A stretch of DNA of 64,000 bases from Euleptes europaea (lineage: Eukaryota; Chordata; Lepidosauria; Squamata; Sphaerodactylidae). The stretch is taken from positions 23,933,720 to 23,997,719 of the forward strand of contig NC_079331.1 in NCBI RefSeq assembly GCF_029931775.1. Reading direction: 5' to 3'. This document shows positions 21,601 through 57,363 of this stretch, piece after piece (the first letter of the stretch is position 1; each line of letters begins with the position of its first letter). The position numbers and the translations under genes were made by a program. The notes beneath the pieces were generated by a model. It saw only the letters and a program-made list of their open reading frames with translations, was not told where the DNA came from and ran no database searches.

Positions 21601-24600
21601 TCCGCTGGCATCCAGCTTCGCTCACACCTTCAGCACCATGTCCTGCCAAGCGAGGCACATCTGCTATTTCTTTGATTACGGCGCTCTCAGCTTATACAGC
21701 CTAGGTGAGGGGGCCGTGAACATGCTCAGGTGTCCTCAAGCCCATTTTCCTAACCCTAAAGTTGCAAAATGTAGGGAACGTGTTTTTCTCCACAACTGGG
21801 ATGCTGCCTGAGATGGAGTGGCATGTAAGTCACAAACATATTTGGCATAATGTCCATGACAACATCCTCAGAAGAAGAATCGTTTCCTGTGCTGCTTCCT
21901 CCCTTGATGTTTTGTACTGAGCGAGCAAAATACAAAGTGGTGCGCAAACACCTCCTCAGCCTTGAAGGGTGTGTCGCCTTGGCCGTTTAAGTCCACAGCT
22001 CCCTTTTAATTTGAAGGGAAAGATGCTTCCCTGTAGGAACCGTTGTAACCTTTGGCATCTGGGTGTTTGCTCTTCCCCTTCCTTTGGCTGAGATGCCCCT
22101 TGGCATCTTTGGAAGCAGCCGGAGCATCGGAGGAGTTGGCGCTTCCCAGGAATGGCACCCGGCTGCTTTCATTGAGCAGGAATGCTGGCCTCCACCCCAA
22201 GTTTGGCCTCCTTTTCAAACAGCCACGCCGGCTGTTCAGTGTTTCTATGAGAGGAACGTTTGGTGTCAGTGGCCTCAAAAACCTAAATGAAAAGCATATT
22301 TGCCCAGAGCCGTTTGTTGATTGTGTTGGTTGGCTGCGAACCATAGACATGAAATTGGGGTGGAAGGCGGTGCCATCTGACCAGGGCTCGCCTTTTGTGT
22401 TTCTGCAGGCTCTGCGATCGCTTACTCCGCGTATGTTTTCCCAGAAGAGTGGGTCGGCAGCACCTTCCACCAGTGCTACATCTTCATTGCTGTGCTTAAC
22501 ACTGTTTTGAGCACGAGTCTTTCCTGCTATTCCAGGTTAGGGTTGCCAAGTCCCTCCTCGCCACTGGTGGGAGATTTTTGGGGCGGAGCCTGAGGAGGGT
22601 GGGGTTTGGGGAGGGGAGGGACTTCAATGCCATAGAGTCCAATTGCCAAAGCGGCTGTTTTCTCCAGGTGAACTGATCTTGATCGGCTGGAGATCAGTTG
22701 TAATAGCGGGAGATCTCCAGCTAGTACCTTGAGGTTGGCAGCTCTATTCCAGGTAGGGTTGCCAGGTCCCTCTTCACAACTGGTGGGAGGTTTTGGGGGC
22801 GGAGCCTGAGGAGGGAGGGGAGGGACTTCAATGCCATAGAGTCCAATGGCTAAAGCAGCTATTTTCTCCAGGTGAACTGATCTGGATCGGCTGGAGATCA
22901 GTTGTAATAGCAGGGGATCTCCAGCTAGTACCTGGAGGTTGGCAAAACTATTCCAGGTATTGTGGACTTTCTTGTTGACATGTGATGGGGACCTCTGGGA
23001 CTTGTGGAAGCAGGTTGGGGGAAATAGTTCATCCAGAACTCAGCCAATCACAGTACAGCAGTGTCCCCAGCGTGGTACCCGTGGGGGCCATCGTGCCTGC
23101 TGACACCTTGTTGGGCACCTGCCAAGTCTTTTTAGAAACTGGGAGGGTCCAGACAGGGCTTTTGCCCAGCAGAGCTTTGATTGGCCACTGGAGATTGGAT
23201 TGGCTGTGCAATTTTTTTTTTAATCTTGCTTTGGCAGCAGCTGCCACCACAGCTTCGCTTTAAAACAATATGCTTCTGCCTGAAATGTTGAAAAGTTACT
23301 GTTAAAGTTATGCATGACTTCCCTGACGTGTTGTGGTTGGCTCCACCACTTGCAGCATCCATTTTGTGACTTTGCCCACCAGTGTCAGGATTGCAAAGGT
23401 TCCCCCAGGCTCAAAAAGGTCGGGGACCCTGCGCTAGAGATAGTGATCCCCCCCCAAATGAAGTGCATGAAATAGTTCAACAGTTGTCGGATGCTGTTTG
23501 TTGTGTTGAAACACATCCAGGCATTTGGTGGTTTACAGAGTAGAATAATAGAATCATAGCATCGTAGAGTTGGAAGGGGCCATACAGGCCATCTAGTCCA
23601 ACCCCTGCTTAATGCAGGACCAGCCTAGAGCAACCCTGACAAGTGCTTGTCCAACCTCTGCTTAAAGACTGCCAGTGAGGGGGAGCTCACCACCTCCCCA
23701 GGCAGTTGATTCCATTGTCGAACAACTCTTACTGTAAATCCCCCCCCAATATCCAGCCAGTACCTCTCCGCCTGCAATATAAACCTATTATTTCAAGTCC
23801 TATCCTCTGCTGTCAACAGAAACAGCCCTCCTCTAAATGACAGCCCTTCAAATACTTAAAGAGAGCAAGGGGAGAAAGAAAGCATTTTCTTTACGCCTAA
23901 AGTGAGGGAATGAATCTTGGTGTGTAACCATCATCAGGGGGTAAAGCTGATGTTATTACGGGAAAAGAATTGGGAATTTAGAAAAGAATCTGTGCATGCA
24001 GCAAAATTTCTGCAGCCTGATCATTGCTTTCAGAGCACTGAGTTAACCTTAGACAGCAAGGGGGAGAAAATGCACTTTAAAAAACACCAGGTCTTTAAAG
24101 AGATTTATGTATCTCTTTTGTATTAACTGGATGTCTGTAACCAACCAGCTCAGCCTGCCCTATGGCCATTATCACAGCATTATCCATGCGCCCTCTTCCA
24201 GCAGCGCATCCTGGCAGATGTGCATATTGCCGAGCAGGCTGCACCAACTAAACACTGAAGCAATGTTCCGATTTAATGTATGACTTTTGGTGGCCACAGT
24301 ATGACTTGTTGGGAACAAATTTATCTTGCATTGTTGCCGTACTAAGAGATGTAATCACAGGAGCAGAGGGAAAAGCAGATCTGTAACGTTTTAATAGCTG
24401 CTTGAAAGCCTCCTTAAGGCAAGAGGAAAGGTTTCAGAGGGTGGGCATGTTGGTCTGTGTTAGAGCAGCTAGATTCGTGTCTGGGAGCAACTTAGAGGGC
24501 AACACGTTTTTTGGGATATGAGCTTTCCGGAGTTGTTGGTTCTTGTATGTTATCCGGGCTGTGTGACCGTGGTCACACAGCCCGGATAACCTACAAGAAC

Positions 24601-27600
24601 CAATGAACTCTGACTTTGAAAGCCTTCGACTATATTTCCGGAGTTGTATCTGACGAAGGGAGCTTTGCCTCTCGAAAGCTCATTCCCTCAAAATCTCGTT
24701 GACTTCCAAGGTGCTGTTGGACTCGAAACTAGCTGTTTTAGTTGAAAAAGACTCCCGTTTTGTCCTAGGTTGAGTCTAGGTTGGGGTCTCTTCATGTTAC
24801 AGTTCTTCACATTTTGGCTGGCCCCTGATTAATTTAACGACAGCTCAGGTGGGTTGTGCCTGCGCAGTGCGTGTGCTGGGCGGTTCCAAAGAGGGGCATC
24901 AAGAGCTAACACGGGACGCTCTTTGATTTGCAGTCAGTATGGAGAATCTTACAGTGCATGAGTTTTTTTGGACTGCCTTGAAGATGGTCCCAGCATATAA
25001 CAAGTCATCTTATTTGTGGGCTTCCTAGAGGCACCTGATTGGCCACTGTGCGAACAGACACATGAAAGCTGCCTTCTACTGAGTCAGACCCTTGGTCCAT
25101 CAAAGTCAGTATTGTCTACTCAGACCGGCAGCGGCTCTCCAGGGTCTCCGGCAGGGGTCTTTCACATCACCTACTTGCCTAGTCCCTTTAGCTGGAGATG
25201 CCAGGGATTGAACCTGGGACCTTCTGCATGCCTACGAGAGGTTTTACCACTGAGCCACGGCCCCTCCCAAAGACTGCTGGACTTGATGGGCCTTGGCCTG
25301 ATCCAGCATGGTTTTTCTTATGTTCTAACCCATCTGGACAATTAATCTGTTGAGGAACTCCTTAATATATTGTGTGGTGGAAAAGTGGAGGAAGGGGGGG
25401 AAACGATGACAACAAACACCAACAGTTTTGGAATATTTATTCTCGTTCCAAATATTTTGATTGGCTACTGCTGCTCTTGTTCTCCGACTGTATAAACTCA
25501 GCTTGGATGTACAAAGATTTCAGAGCCGTCTCAGCAAAAAAGTGAAGCTTTGGTGGGTCCAAACAGGGACTGGGGCAAACCGAGGCAGTGTGGGTACATT
25601 GTTTCGTTTAAAGGACAGGGTGCCAAGGCCCACAGACAAGCTCTGGAGGGGCATCCTGGGCCCGCCTTAGCAGTGTGTTACTCTGAGCATGGACAATGGC
25701 TGTCACTCTTAATTTAGCTGTTCCCATCTGTTTTGCATGTTTCAGCTCAACCACAGGATAGGCTTGGTGTTCAAAATACAAACCGGTGGAACTGCTCCCC
25801 CTTCCGTAGTAGCCGGTTATTTTGCTAACGTGAGGCACGGCCAGTGACCCACAGAAGAACCACCAGGCGTTTTGCAAGCAAGTCTTGTTCTTTGTCAGTT
25901 CACTTGGATTTATTATGTTTTTTATTCAGGTTCACTGAAGCAGAGAGGCCTAAATTCACCAAAGTGATTCGCACTGTAGCCTTTGCATATCCCTACGTAT
26001 TTGACAGCCTGCCACTCTTCTACAGGGTATGGATTTAGAGTGATTCCCACCCCACCCCCTGGACTGTTGTTTTACATATTGGTGTATGGGTTACTGTAAT
26101 GCAAGTTTTGAAAGACTGGAACTTTGGGCATGGAATGGGCAAGACATGCAGATCTAAATATTTGCAAGACACACTTGAAGGGAGAAGTCACCTGTAGCTC
26201 ACGGCTGCAGACTTGGTGGAGGTGGAAAGTGCCATCAAGTCGCAGCCAACTTATTGAGCCCCCATAGAGTTTTCAAGGCAAGAGGCACTGAGAGGTGGTT
26301 TGCCATTGCCTGCATCTGCATACTTGGTCTCCCATACAAGTACTCACCAGGGCCAACCCAGTTTAGCTTCTGAGATCCTGACGAGAAAGGGCTAGCCTGA
26401 GCCAGTATGGAGACCATGGGTGCAAACTTACTAAGGAGTAATTTCCACTGACCTTAAACATATGTAGAGCGATGCTGAAAATCTCTCCCTCAAAATATAG
26501 TATGTACTCCTATGTGCACAATGATCTTGTGCACATGGGTTTATTCCAATGGAAGAAGCTGAAGGATTGCTGGTGTGTCCTGCCCCAAGATTAGTTTTAT
26601 GAATCTATTGGGACATCGTTATTCTGTTGTAGTTTCAAGGCAGCCCGGGTGTTTATCCCTTTTCCATTTTTTACCCTCACAACAAGCCTGTGGTGTATGT
26701 TGGGCTGAGAGAACGTGGCTGGCTCAAAATGATCTTACAAGCTTCATGGCATGTCGCATATCATAGTCGTCCACTCTAACCACTGCGCTGGCTCTCTGCA
26801 CCCATCAGTTCCTGCTTCCATGTTCTTTTCCTTTCCACAGCTCTACCTGTGTGCAGCAAGGGGCTGCTCAGAGATTGTCATCCCATCCCACTATAGGCAT
26901 GTGGCCTTTGCCTTCCTCACCTGCTTCATTTATGCTACGCACTTGCCAGAGCGGCTGGTCCCGGGACTCTTTGACTACATTGGTGAGAGCAAGAAAGAGG
27001 ATACGGCTCCCCCTGCGAGTGCCGCTGAAGCCAGTGCAAGTTGTGCATTGTTTTGGTCTCTTTCATTGGGAGCTGTTTGGACAAGTGTTATGACCAGTGG
27101 GAATAATACAGTGACACTTGGGATAGGAAATTGTGCTGGATGTTGCATCTAAAGATTGCCTTTTACTAGGCTTTCATTGTAATTTGGAAATCTATGATTG
27201 TTTTTGTACTTCAAACTGTTTTATTTATTTATTTTCTGCATTTCTAACCCACCCTCCCCGGCCAAAGCCAGGCTCAGGGTGGGTAACATTAAAACACAAA
27301 TATAACAATAAAACTTTAAAACATTTAAACCATAATACTATTCCTAGATATTAAAAGATTAAAGATGGTTGCCATATTAGCAAGAATGCCGAACCAGATG
27401 GGCTATCCCCCCCCCCAAAAAAATCAGTTGTATAGTAAAGAAGGGGGAACAGGGAGGCCAGCATTGATATCACCTGCGGCTGCACTGTAGGAATAGCTCT
27501 GTCTTACAGGCCCTGCGGAACTCTTTCAGGTCCCTTATGCCACCAGGCAGAGCATTCCCCCAGGCCGGAGCCAGGGCATTTTGTGAGCCACCTTGGCTAA

Positions 27601-28371
27601 TGCTGGGTAGAAGGAAAGCAAATAAATGCTGTGATGCTGAAGTTGGTTAGCTTATTTTGGGATGAGAGACAGAATATCTTGAAATATTAAAAATGGCTTC
27701 GCTATGGGTAACCTATCATGTACTGATGCATGCAAATATGCAACAAAAGAGCTCAGATCAAGTAAATGAATATGCAAGCTTTTCCATCCTTTTTTTCTTT
27801 CAAAGTGTTCAGCAATTTTAACCATTGCATTTCCAAAATATCTCTGCATTCATAATGGCCAGAAACTCAGTTTTCATTTAAAAATAAAAATAAAAGCTAT
27901 TTATGCTATAGTTTGCACCATACCCCTAAAAGGTTGTTGATCTCATCTTATGTCCCTGAGCACCGGCTACTCTCTGTACAAGCCAAGACCGCATATGCAA
28001 GAGCTATGGAACACCATGTTCTCGCACAGTTCAGTTCAAAATGGCTTGGATGGGAAATGTTCCTGGTGAATGTTTCCCAAGAGTCCAAAGACCTGCTGAA
28101 TGTGGTAGTTTTTCTTTCTCTTCCAGGGCACAGCCACCAGCTTTTCCACATCTGTGCAGTCATGGGGACACACTTCCAAATGGAATCACTCCTTATAGAC
28201 ATGACAGACCGTCGTGACTGGCTACTGGCATCCTCACCGATTCCTTCCATCTCTCAGACCGTCGGACCAGTGGTGGCTTCCCTCACCATCAGTCTGCTTA
28301 TCATTGCTGCTTTCTCAACAACGCTCTATTCAGTGCCAAAGTTCTCCAGGAGAGAAAAACACAGGGACTAA
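18550..28371 (+). CDS. PAQR5: Membrane progestin receptor gamma (PAQR family member 5)
   Basis: Seven coding exons join in frame to 331 aa: 18550-18600, 20341-20468, 21499-21704, 22409-22535, 25930-26026, 26841-26982 and 28127-28371. All introns are GT-AG. The protein starts MLSLKLPRLL and aligns along its length with my memory of human PAQR5 (330 aa). Family marks are QMTNETVNIWTH (44-55), the first zinc-ligand region SFAHTFSTMS (99-108), RHICYFFDYGALSLYSLG (112-129), HLPERL in exon 6, and GHSHQLFHIC (251-260), whose H254 and H258 complete the expected PAQR zinc site. Several hydrophobic segments fit a 7-8 pass membrane protein. The family binds progestins at the cell surface and signals non-genomically. 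The chosen ATG has A at -3 and matches the human N-terminus. The coding exon probably continues upstream to an acceptor at 18405, so a non-coding first exon is expected further left. KIF23 follows on the same strand 3.2 kb downstream. Odd points: residue 60 reads Gly where human has Trp, and the exon 4 donor sits at a transposon junction. Confidence 0.95.
18951..19140. mobile_element. TAGGGTTGCCA MITE in PAQR5 intron 1, perfect target duplication
   Basis: TAGGGTTGCCAACTGCCAGG to GGGACCTGGCAACCCTA, flanked on both sides by TCCAAGAA (18943-18950 and 19141-19148). Confidence 0.92.
20341..20468 (+). CDS. PAQR5: PAQR5 coding exon 2
   Basis: Acceptor TCTTCTCTTGCAG; codes for VFRERDILFGYRHPW onward through NIWTHLLPS. 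Ends after two bases of codon 60 at a weak donor, GG|GTCTGT. Confidence 0.92.
21219..21415 (-). repeat. tRNA-derived SINE in PAQR5 intron 2
   Basis: CCTCACAACAATCCTGTTAGG, GCTCACCCAGTGAGCTTCCA and GAATTTGAACACAGGTCTCC are the reverse complement of a tRNA-headed SINE. Confidence 0.6.
21499..21704 (+). CDS. PAQR5: PAQR5 coding exon 3 (first zinc-ligand region)
   Basis: Codes for YFLWKLFVLL, two hydrophobic segments, SFAHTFSTMS and RHICYFFDYGALSLYSL. H102 and D119 are the likely metal-site residues by family analogy. Donor GTGAGG at 21705; ends in phase 1. Confidence 0.95.
22409..22535 (+). CDS. PAQR5: PAQR5 coding exon 4
   Basis: Codes for GSAIAYSAYVFPEEW through STSLSCYS. Ends in phase 2. 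The donor reads CCAG|GTTAGG, in which the T of GT and all bases after it belong to an inserted MITE. Confidence 0.93.
22537..22745. mobile_element. TAGGGTTGCCA MITE at the PAQR5 exon 4 donor, copy 1
   Basis: Starts (T)TAGGGTTGCCAAGTCCC and ends GAGGTTGGCAGCTCT. Flanked by ATTCCAGG at 22529-22536 (last 7 exon bases plus G of the donor) and at 22746-22753. Confidence 0.9.
22754..22949. mobile_element. TAGGGTTGCCA MITE at the PAQR5 exon 4 donor, copy 2
   Basis: Starts TAGGGTTGCCAGGTCCC and ends GGAGGTTGGCAAAACT. Flanked by ATTCCAGG at 22746-22753 and 22950-22957. Similar to copy 1 but not identical, which points to two separate insertions into the same 8-bp target rather than one recent duplication. 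Confidence 0.9.
23059..23431. mobile_element. hAT-like non-autonomous element
   Basis: Starts CAGTGTCCCCAGCGTGG and ends AAGGTCGGGGACCCTG, CAG...CTG ends typical of hAT. It shares GGCTTTTGCCCA and GGCAGCAGCTGCCACCACAG with the element at 58311. No clear target duplication. Confidence 0.7.
23541..23890 (-). mobile_element. CR1 LINE 3' end
   Basis: ATAGAATCATAGCATCGTAG, GGCCATCTAGTCCAACCCC and CAACCTCTGCTTAAAGACTG are the reverse complement of a CR1 3' region. The copy is 5' truncated. Confidence 0.8.
24430..24745. repeat. Interspersed repeat split by a Penelope-like insertion
   Basis: GTTTCAGAGGGTGGGCATGT to GGATATGAGCTTTCCGG on the left and ACGAAGGGAGCTTTGCCTCT to CGAAACTAGCTG on the right belong to one repeat unit related to that at 2829. 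It is interrupted by the 98-bp insertion at 24537-24634. Confidence 0.6.
24537..24634. mobile_element. Palindromic Penelope-like terminal insertion
   Basis: TTATCCGGGCTGTGTGACC and its complement meet head to head at about 24570. The insert is flanked by 13-bp duplications, TTTCCGGAGTTGT, at 24524-24536 and 24635-24647. Confidence 0.65.
25030..25330 (-). repeat. tRNA-Ala-like SINE nested in another repeat end
   Basis: About 25055-25270 is the reverse complement of a tRNA-headed SINE (GGGATTGAACCTGGGACC is the B box side; CACTGAGCCACGGCCCCTCC the 5' end). It splits an outer repeat whose halves read GATTGGCCACTGTGCGAACA and GACTGCTGGACTTGATGGGC. Confidence 0.7.
25930..26026 (+). CDS. PAQR5: PAQR5 coding exon 5
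   Basis: Codes for FTEAERPKFTKVIRT and AFAYPYVFDSLPLFYR after completing the split arginine codon. Acceptor TTTTTTATTCAG, donor GTATGG. Ends in phase 0. Confidence 0.95.
26222..26412 (-). repeat. 5S-derived SINE in PAQR5 intron 5
   Basis: Reverse complement contains GGTGAGTACTTGTATGGGAG and AAGCTAAACTGGGTTGGCCC (5S-like), then the GGCAATGGCAAACCACCTCT tail. Confidence 0.7.
26660..26800 (-). repeat. tRNA-derived SINE fragment
   Basis: TACCCTCACAACAAGCCTGT and CCACTCTAACCACTGCGCTG match the reverse complement of the SINE tail and head. Confidence 0.5.
26841..26982 (+). CDS. PAQR5: PAQR5 coding exon 6
   Basis: Codes for LYLCAARGC, a hydrophobic span HVAFAFLTCFIYATH, and LPERLVPGLFDYIG. Acceptor TTTCCACAG; donor GTGAGAG. 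Ends in phase 1. Confidence 0.95.
27205..27615 (-). repeat. LINE ORF2 end and 3' tail (L2 group)
   Basis: From the left: TTATTTATTTATTTTC, CTAACCCACCCTCCC and GGCTCAGGGTGGGTAAC (tail). Then CCTGCGGAACTCTTTCAGG and CCACCAGGCAGAGCATTCCC, the complement of a LINE ORF2 end like that at 11830. Confidence 0.65.
28127..28371 (+). CDS. PAQR5: PAQR5 coding exon 7 (second zinc-ligand region, stop)
   Basis: Codes for GHSHQLFHICAVMGTHF, a last hydrophobic span and the C-terminus FSRREKHRD, then TAA at 28369-28371. Acceptor TTCTCTTCCAG. Confidence 0.95.
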
Positions 28372-29000
28372 TTTTTTTTAATAACTACACTTTTTGTTAA
28401 TATGTATAGAAGTTATCAGGTGCTACTAATTACGCTGTGAATATGATGTTGAAACTATTCTTTGAGGAATTTCTGAATCAAAGGCTTCTTATTAGTGAGA
28501 TTTTTTTATTGCAATTTTTCTATCACTTGAGCTTGAATTAAGAAACAATTTGGGAAGTGGCCTTTTAAATGCCTATATATGGTTTGGCAGTTCATAATGC
28601 CTTAAGAATTGCTAGCCGGAGAACTCCAAAGAAATCCAAGCACTGACATTTGCAACAGCCTTAAGTACTCTAGTAGTGGCCATTGATCAAGAGGAACCCG
28701 TTTCTATTGGCCAAGTATGAAGCCTAGTTCATATCAGGACCCAGGATCTTTTCAAGTATCTTCACTCCGTTTTATATGCTTGGGGAAAGCACAGTGCTAC
28801 CAAGCACACCTGGATGTAATATTTCTATAGCATAATTAGTAATGGACATGTTTTTCTAATACACAACTACAAGGAAATGTTATCAAGCTTCTTGAAAACT
28901 GTTTGTATACATTCATATTTTTGTAAATAGCCTCTGATGAGGTATAGCACAGTACCTTTTCAGTAACAATGAAAAAATAAAGTCCATTTAGGGATAAATA
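28372..29000 (+). other. PAQR5: PAQR5 3' UTR with poly(A) signal
   Basis: AT-rich sequence without repeats runs from the stop to AATAAA at 28976-28981. The cleavage site is therefore expected near 29000. The exact end is inferred. Confidence 0.7.
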
Positions 29001-29339
29001 GTACTTAGAAATATGCATTTTTTGCATCATTCAGTGTGCCATGTTAATACTTATGCTTTGCTTCAGTTCTGTTTTAGATTCCTGATTGGTTCAACACCCA
29101 TAGTTCTATTGTTGTGCCTGAGTAATCATACCTGCTTCAGATATACACGCAAGCTACATGCATAAGCTGCTTACAAACAGAACCACAGAAGCCGCTTCCC
29201 AGTGGCCCCCTTTCCTTTAGCACCAAGCACGTAGGCACGTACACATTCCAAAGGCTGGAATCTTTCCTCTCACCTAAGGAAACGCTCCAACAGCCTCCCT
29301 CCCACCTATTCCTCCTTTTTGATACTTTTGCTTCAACCT

Positions 29340-29695
29340 GCAAGGGAACATTCTGAACTGCTCAATAAGATAGGCTCCATTCATTAATGCAGCGAGGCTC
29401 ACGCAGGTGCTGTAGAAACTAATGACGTTGCATTGACCAGCTAACATTGGGTGCTGTAGAAACTAATGACGTTGCATTGACCAGCTAACATTGGATGTTA
29501 AGAAAATGTATCATTGTTGTATTGGAATGTCAAACGTCTATAAAACCTCTTGCATTAACCCTGCCTCGGTGTAACAGGATCGCGGAGCTGTTTGTCTGGA
29601 TTCTGGCTCATCTGGTTATGACTCCTTGTCCAATAAAGCAAGCCGTAAGCTCAAACCAACCTCCTTGCCCTCATTGCTCATTGGACTCTACAACA
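29340..29695 (+). mobile_element. Probable solo LTR of an endogenous retrovirus (gammaretrovirus-like)
   Basis: The stretch has two perfect tandem copies of a 44-bp unit (29407-29450 and 29451-29494), a TATAAAA box near 29541, AATAAA near 29633, and ends ACTCTACAACA. That is the layout of a U3-R-U5 with duplicated enhancers. Left boundary is approximate. Family call is inference. Confidence 0.45.
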
Positions 29696-29770
29696 ATGGG
29701 GGGAGCACTTCACTATTCTATTGTTTACTGAATGTCTTATCCTGTCAACTGCATTGACTCACTCTGTGTA

Positions 29771-29931
29771 ATCTGCTTTGAGTCCCAGTGAGAAAGGCAC
29801 ACTATAAATCACATTAATAAGTATCCACCCTAGTTTACCACAAATGAGTTAATATTGTGGTGAACTAGGGTGGATACTTACTTATTAATGTGATGTATAG
29901 TCTGCCTTTCTCACTGGGACTCAAGGTGGAT
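29771..29931. repeat. Long hairpin made of two opposed LINE-tail copies
   Basis: Arms of about 74 nt (29771-29844 and 29855-29931) pair around a roughly 10-nt loop. Both contain GAGTCCCAGTGAGAAAGGC or its complement, a LINE 3' tail motif, and the TATCCACCCTAGTTTACC segment. Confidence 0.7.
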
Positions 29932-30450
29932 TAAAGAACCACATCTTTATGTAAAACTGCTTGCCTGGCTGGTGTCTCTTTGGTTTCCTGGACCTATCCT
30001 CCAACTCACCCATCTGAGGGCTGGCAGCTGCTTCTCTTTCAACCTGTCAGCCCAAGACTTGCAGGGCTCCACAGAGGAGGCTGGCAGAGGGGGCAGAGAC
30101 AGATGGGTGACACGGCTTCTGCTGGCACTGTGTTTAGAAGCCTACATCTGTAGCCAGAGAGAAAGATAGATTGTTCTTGTGTGGATTCAGGATCGGCACA
30201 GGAGGAGAGAGAAGAGAAAGTCTTTGGTCCTTCAACCAACCTGCTCTCGGTTGGTTGTGTCTCCTCCAGCACCCAGCTGCACATTGATGTAAGAAAGGTG
30301 CTGGATCAGACTGAAGTGCACCTTGTCCATCCCCTCATTTCCAATCAGGGCCACACAGGTGCCTCCGTGGAAGTCCACACATGGAGCCCAAGTCAGCTGT
30401 TTGGCTCCATCCCTGAGGCCTTGCCAGCAAGTTGGGAATGGACAGCATAA

Positions 30451-30589
30451 GGTTGGCAACTCCGGGTTGAGAGATTCCTGGAGAGGGACTTCAGCAGGGT
30501 ATAATGCCAGAGACCACTCTCCAAAGCAGCCATTTTCTCTAGGAGACCGGAGCGCTGCAGTTTGAAATTCCTGGAGGCTGGCACCCCTA
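30451..30589. mobile_element. TAGGGTTGCCA MITE, shortened
   Basis: GGTTGGCAACTCCGGGTTG to GGAGGCTGGCACCCCTA with an internal loss. Keeps GTATAATGCCAGAGACC. Confidence 0.7.
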
Positions 30590-30724
30590 CCACGTCTTCT
30601 AGAGCAGCAAGAGGGATAGAGGGTGCCTTCTAACCCCCTTTCATCCTGTCATTCCTCCACGTGACTCAAGGTGGTATTTATGGATCTCCACTCACAACCC
30701 TGTGAGGTAGGCTAGGCAAAGATA

Positions 30725-30837
30725 GGATTGCCAACATCGGGGGTGGGGTGGGGATCTCCTGGGGTTACAACTGATTGTCAGACTATAGAGATCAATTCCC
30801 CTGGAGGAAATGGCAGCTTTGAAGAGTGGACTGTATG
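30725..30837. mobile_element. TAGGGTTGCCA MITE, one-ended
   Basis: Begins AGGATTGCCAACATCGGGG and fades out at GTGGACTGTATG, where the next copy starts directly. Confidence 0.6.
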
Positions 30838-31149
30838 TAGGGTTGCCAACACCAAATTTGGAAATGCCTGGAGGTCTGAGGGTGTGGCCCAGGAGGGTGG
30901 GGTTTAGGGAGGGGAGGGACCTTGGTGGGGTATAATGCCATGCAGCCCACCTTCCAAAGCACCCATTTGTTTCAGGAGAAGTGGAATGTATGTTTTAATT
31001 AATAAATAAGTGATTAATGCAGTCTAGAGATCAGTTGTAATTCCGGGCACCCCTAAATGTACGGCATTATACCCCCCCATTGAGGTCACTACTCAGGCTC
31101 CACCCCCAAACCCCCAGGATTTTCCCAACCCGGAGTTGGCAAGCCCTGG
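30838..31149. mobile_element. TAGGGTTGCCA MITE, interrupted
   Basis: Begins TAGGGTTGCCAACACC and ends GGAGTTGGCAAGCCCT, with an AT-rich piece (near 30985-31020) inside. Confidence 0.65.
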
Positions 31150-31561
31150 CGGAGAGCAAATGGCGGGGCGGAATTTGATCCCGGCGCCCACCTTGTCCCT
31201 CCTCCGGCTTTATCCCCTCCAGCCTGGCCCACCCGCTGCTCCTTTCCATTCCCTTAGCTCCCACTTTCCCCGCCTCGGGCCGGGGCCTCCTCCGCCTCAG
31301 CGCTAGCGGGTTGCCATGACAACGGCGCGACGCTTCCGCCCCCGGTTCCCCCCCTCCCGCGCGCTTTTATAACGTAACCGTGACGCCACAGACCTACCAG
31401 GCGAAGAGAAAAGGCGCGCCGGGCCCGCCCCTCCATCCTGATTGGTCGGATTTGAATAATAGCAGGCCGCGCGGTGGATGCCGGGAAGCAGGAGGGAACG
31501 TTCAAAAAACGACTGTCTCCGGCGTGAGGAGCCCAGCCGGACCCGCGGTGGCGGCATCAGC

Positions 31562-57363
<25,802 letters not shown>

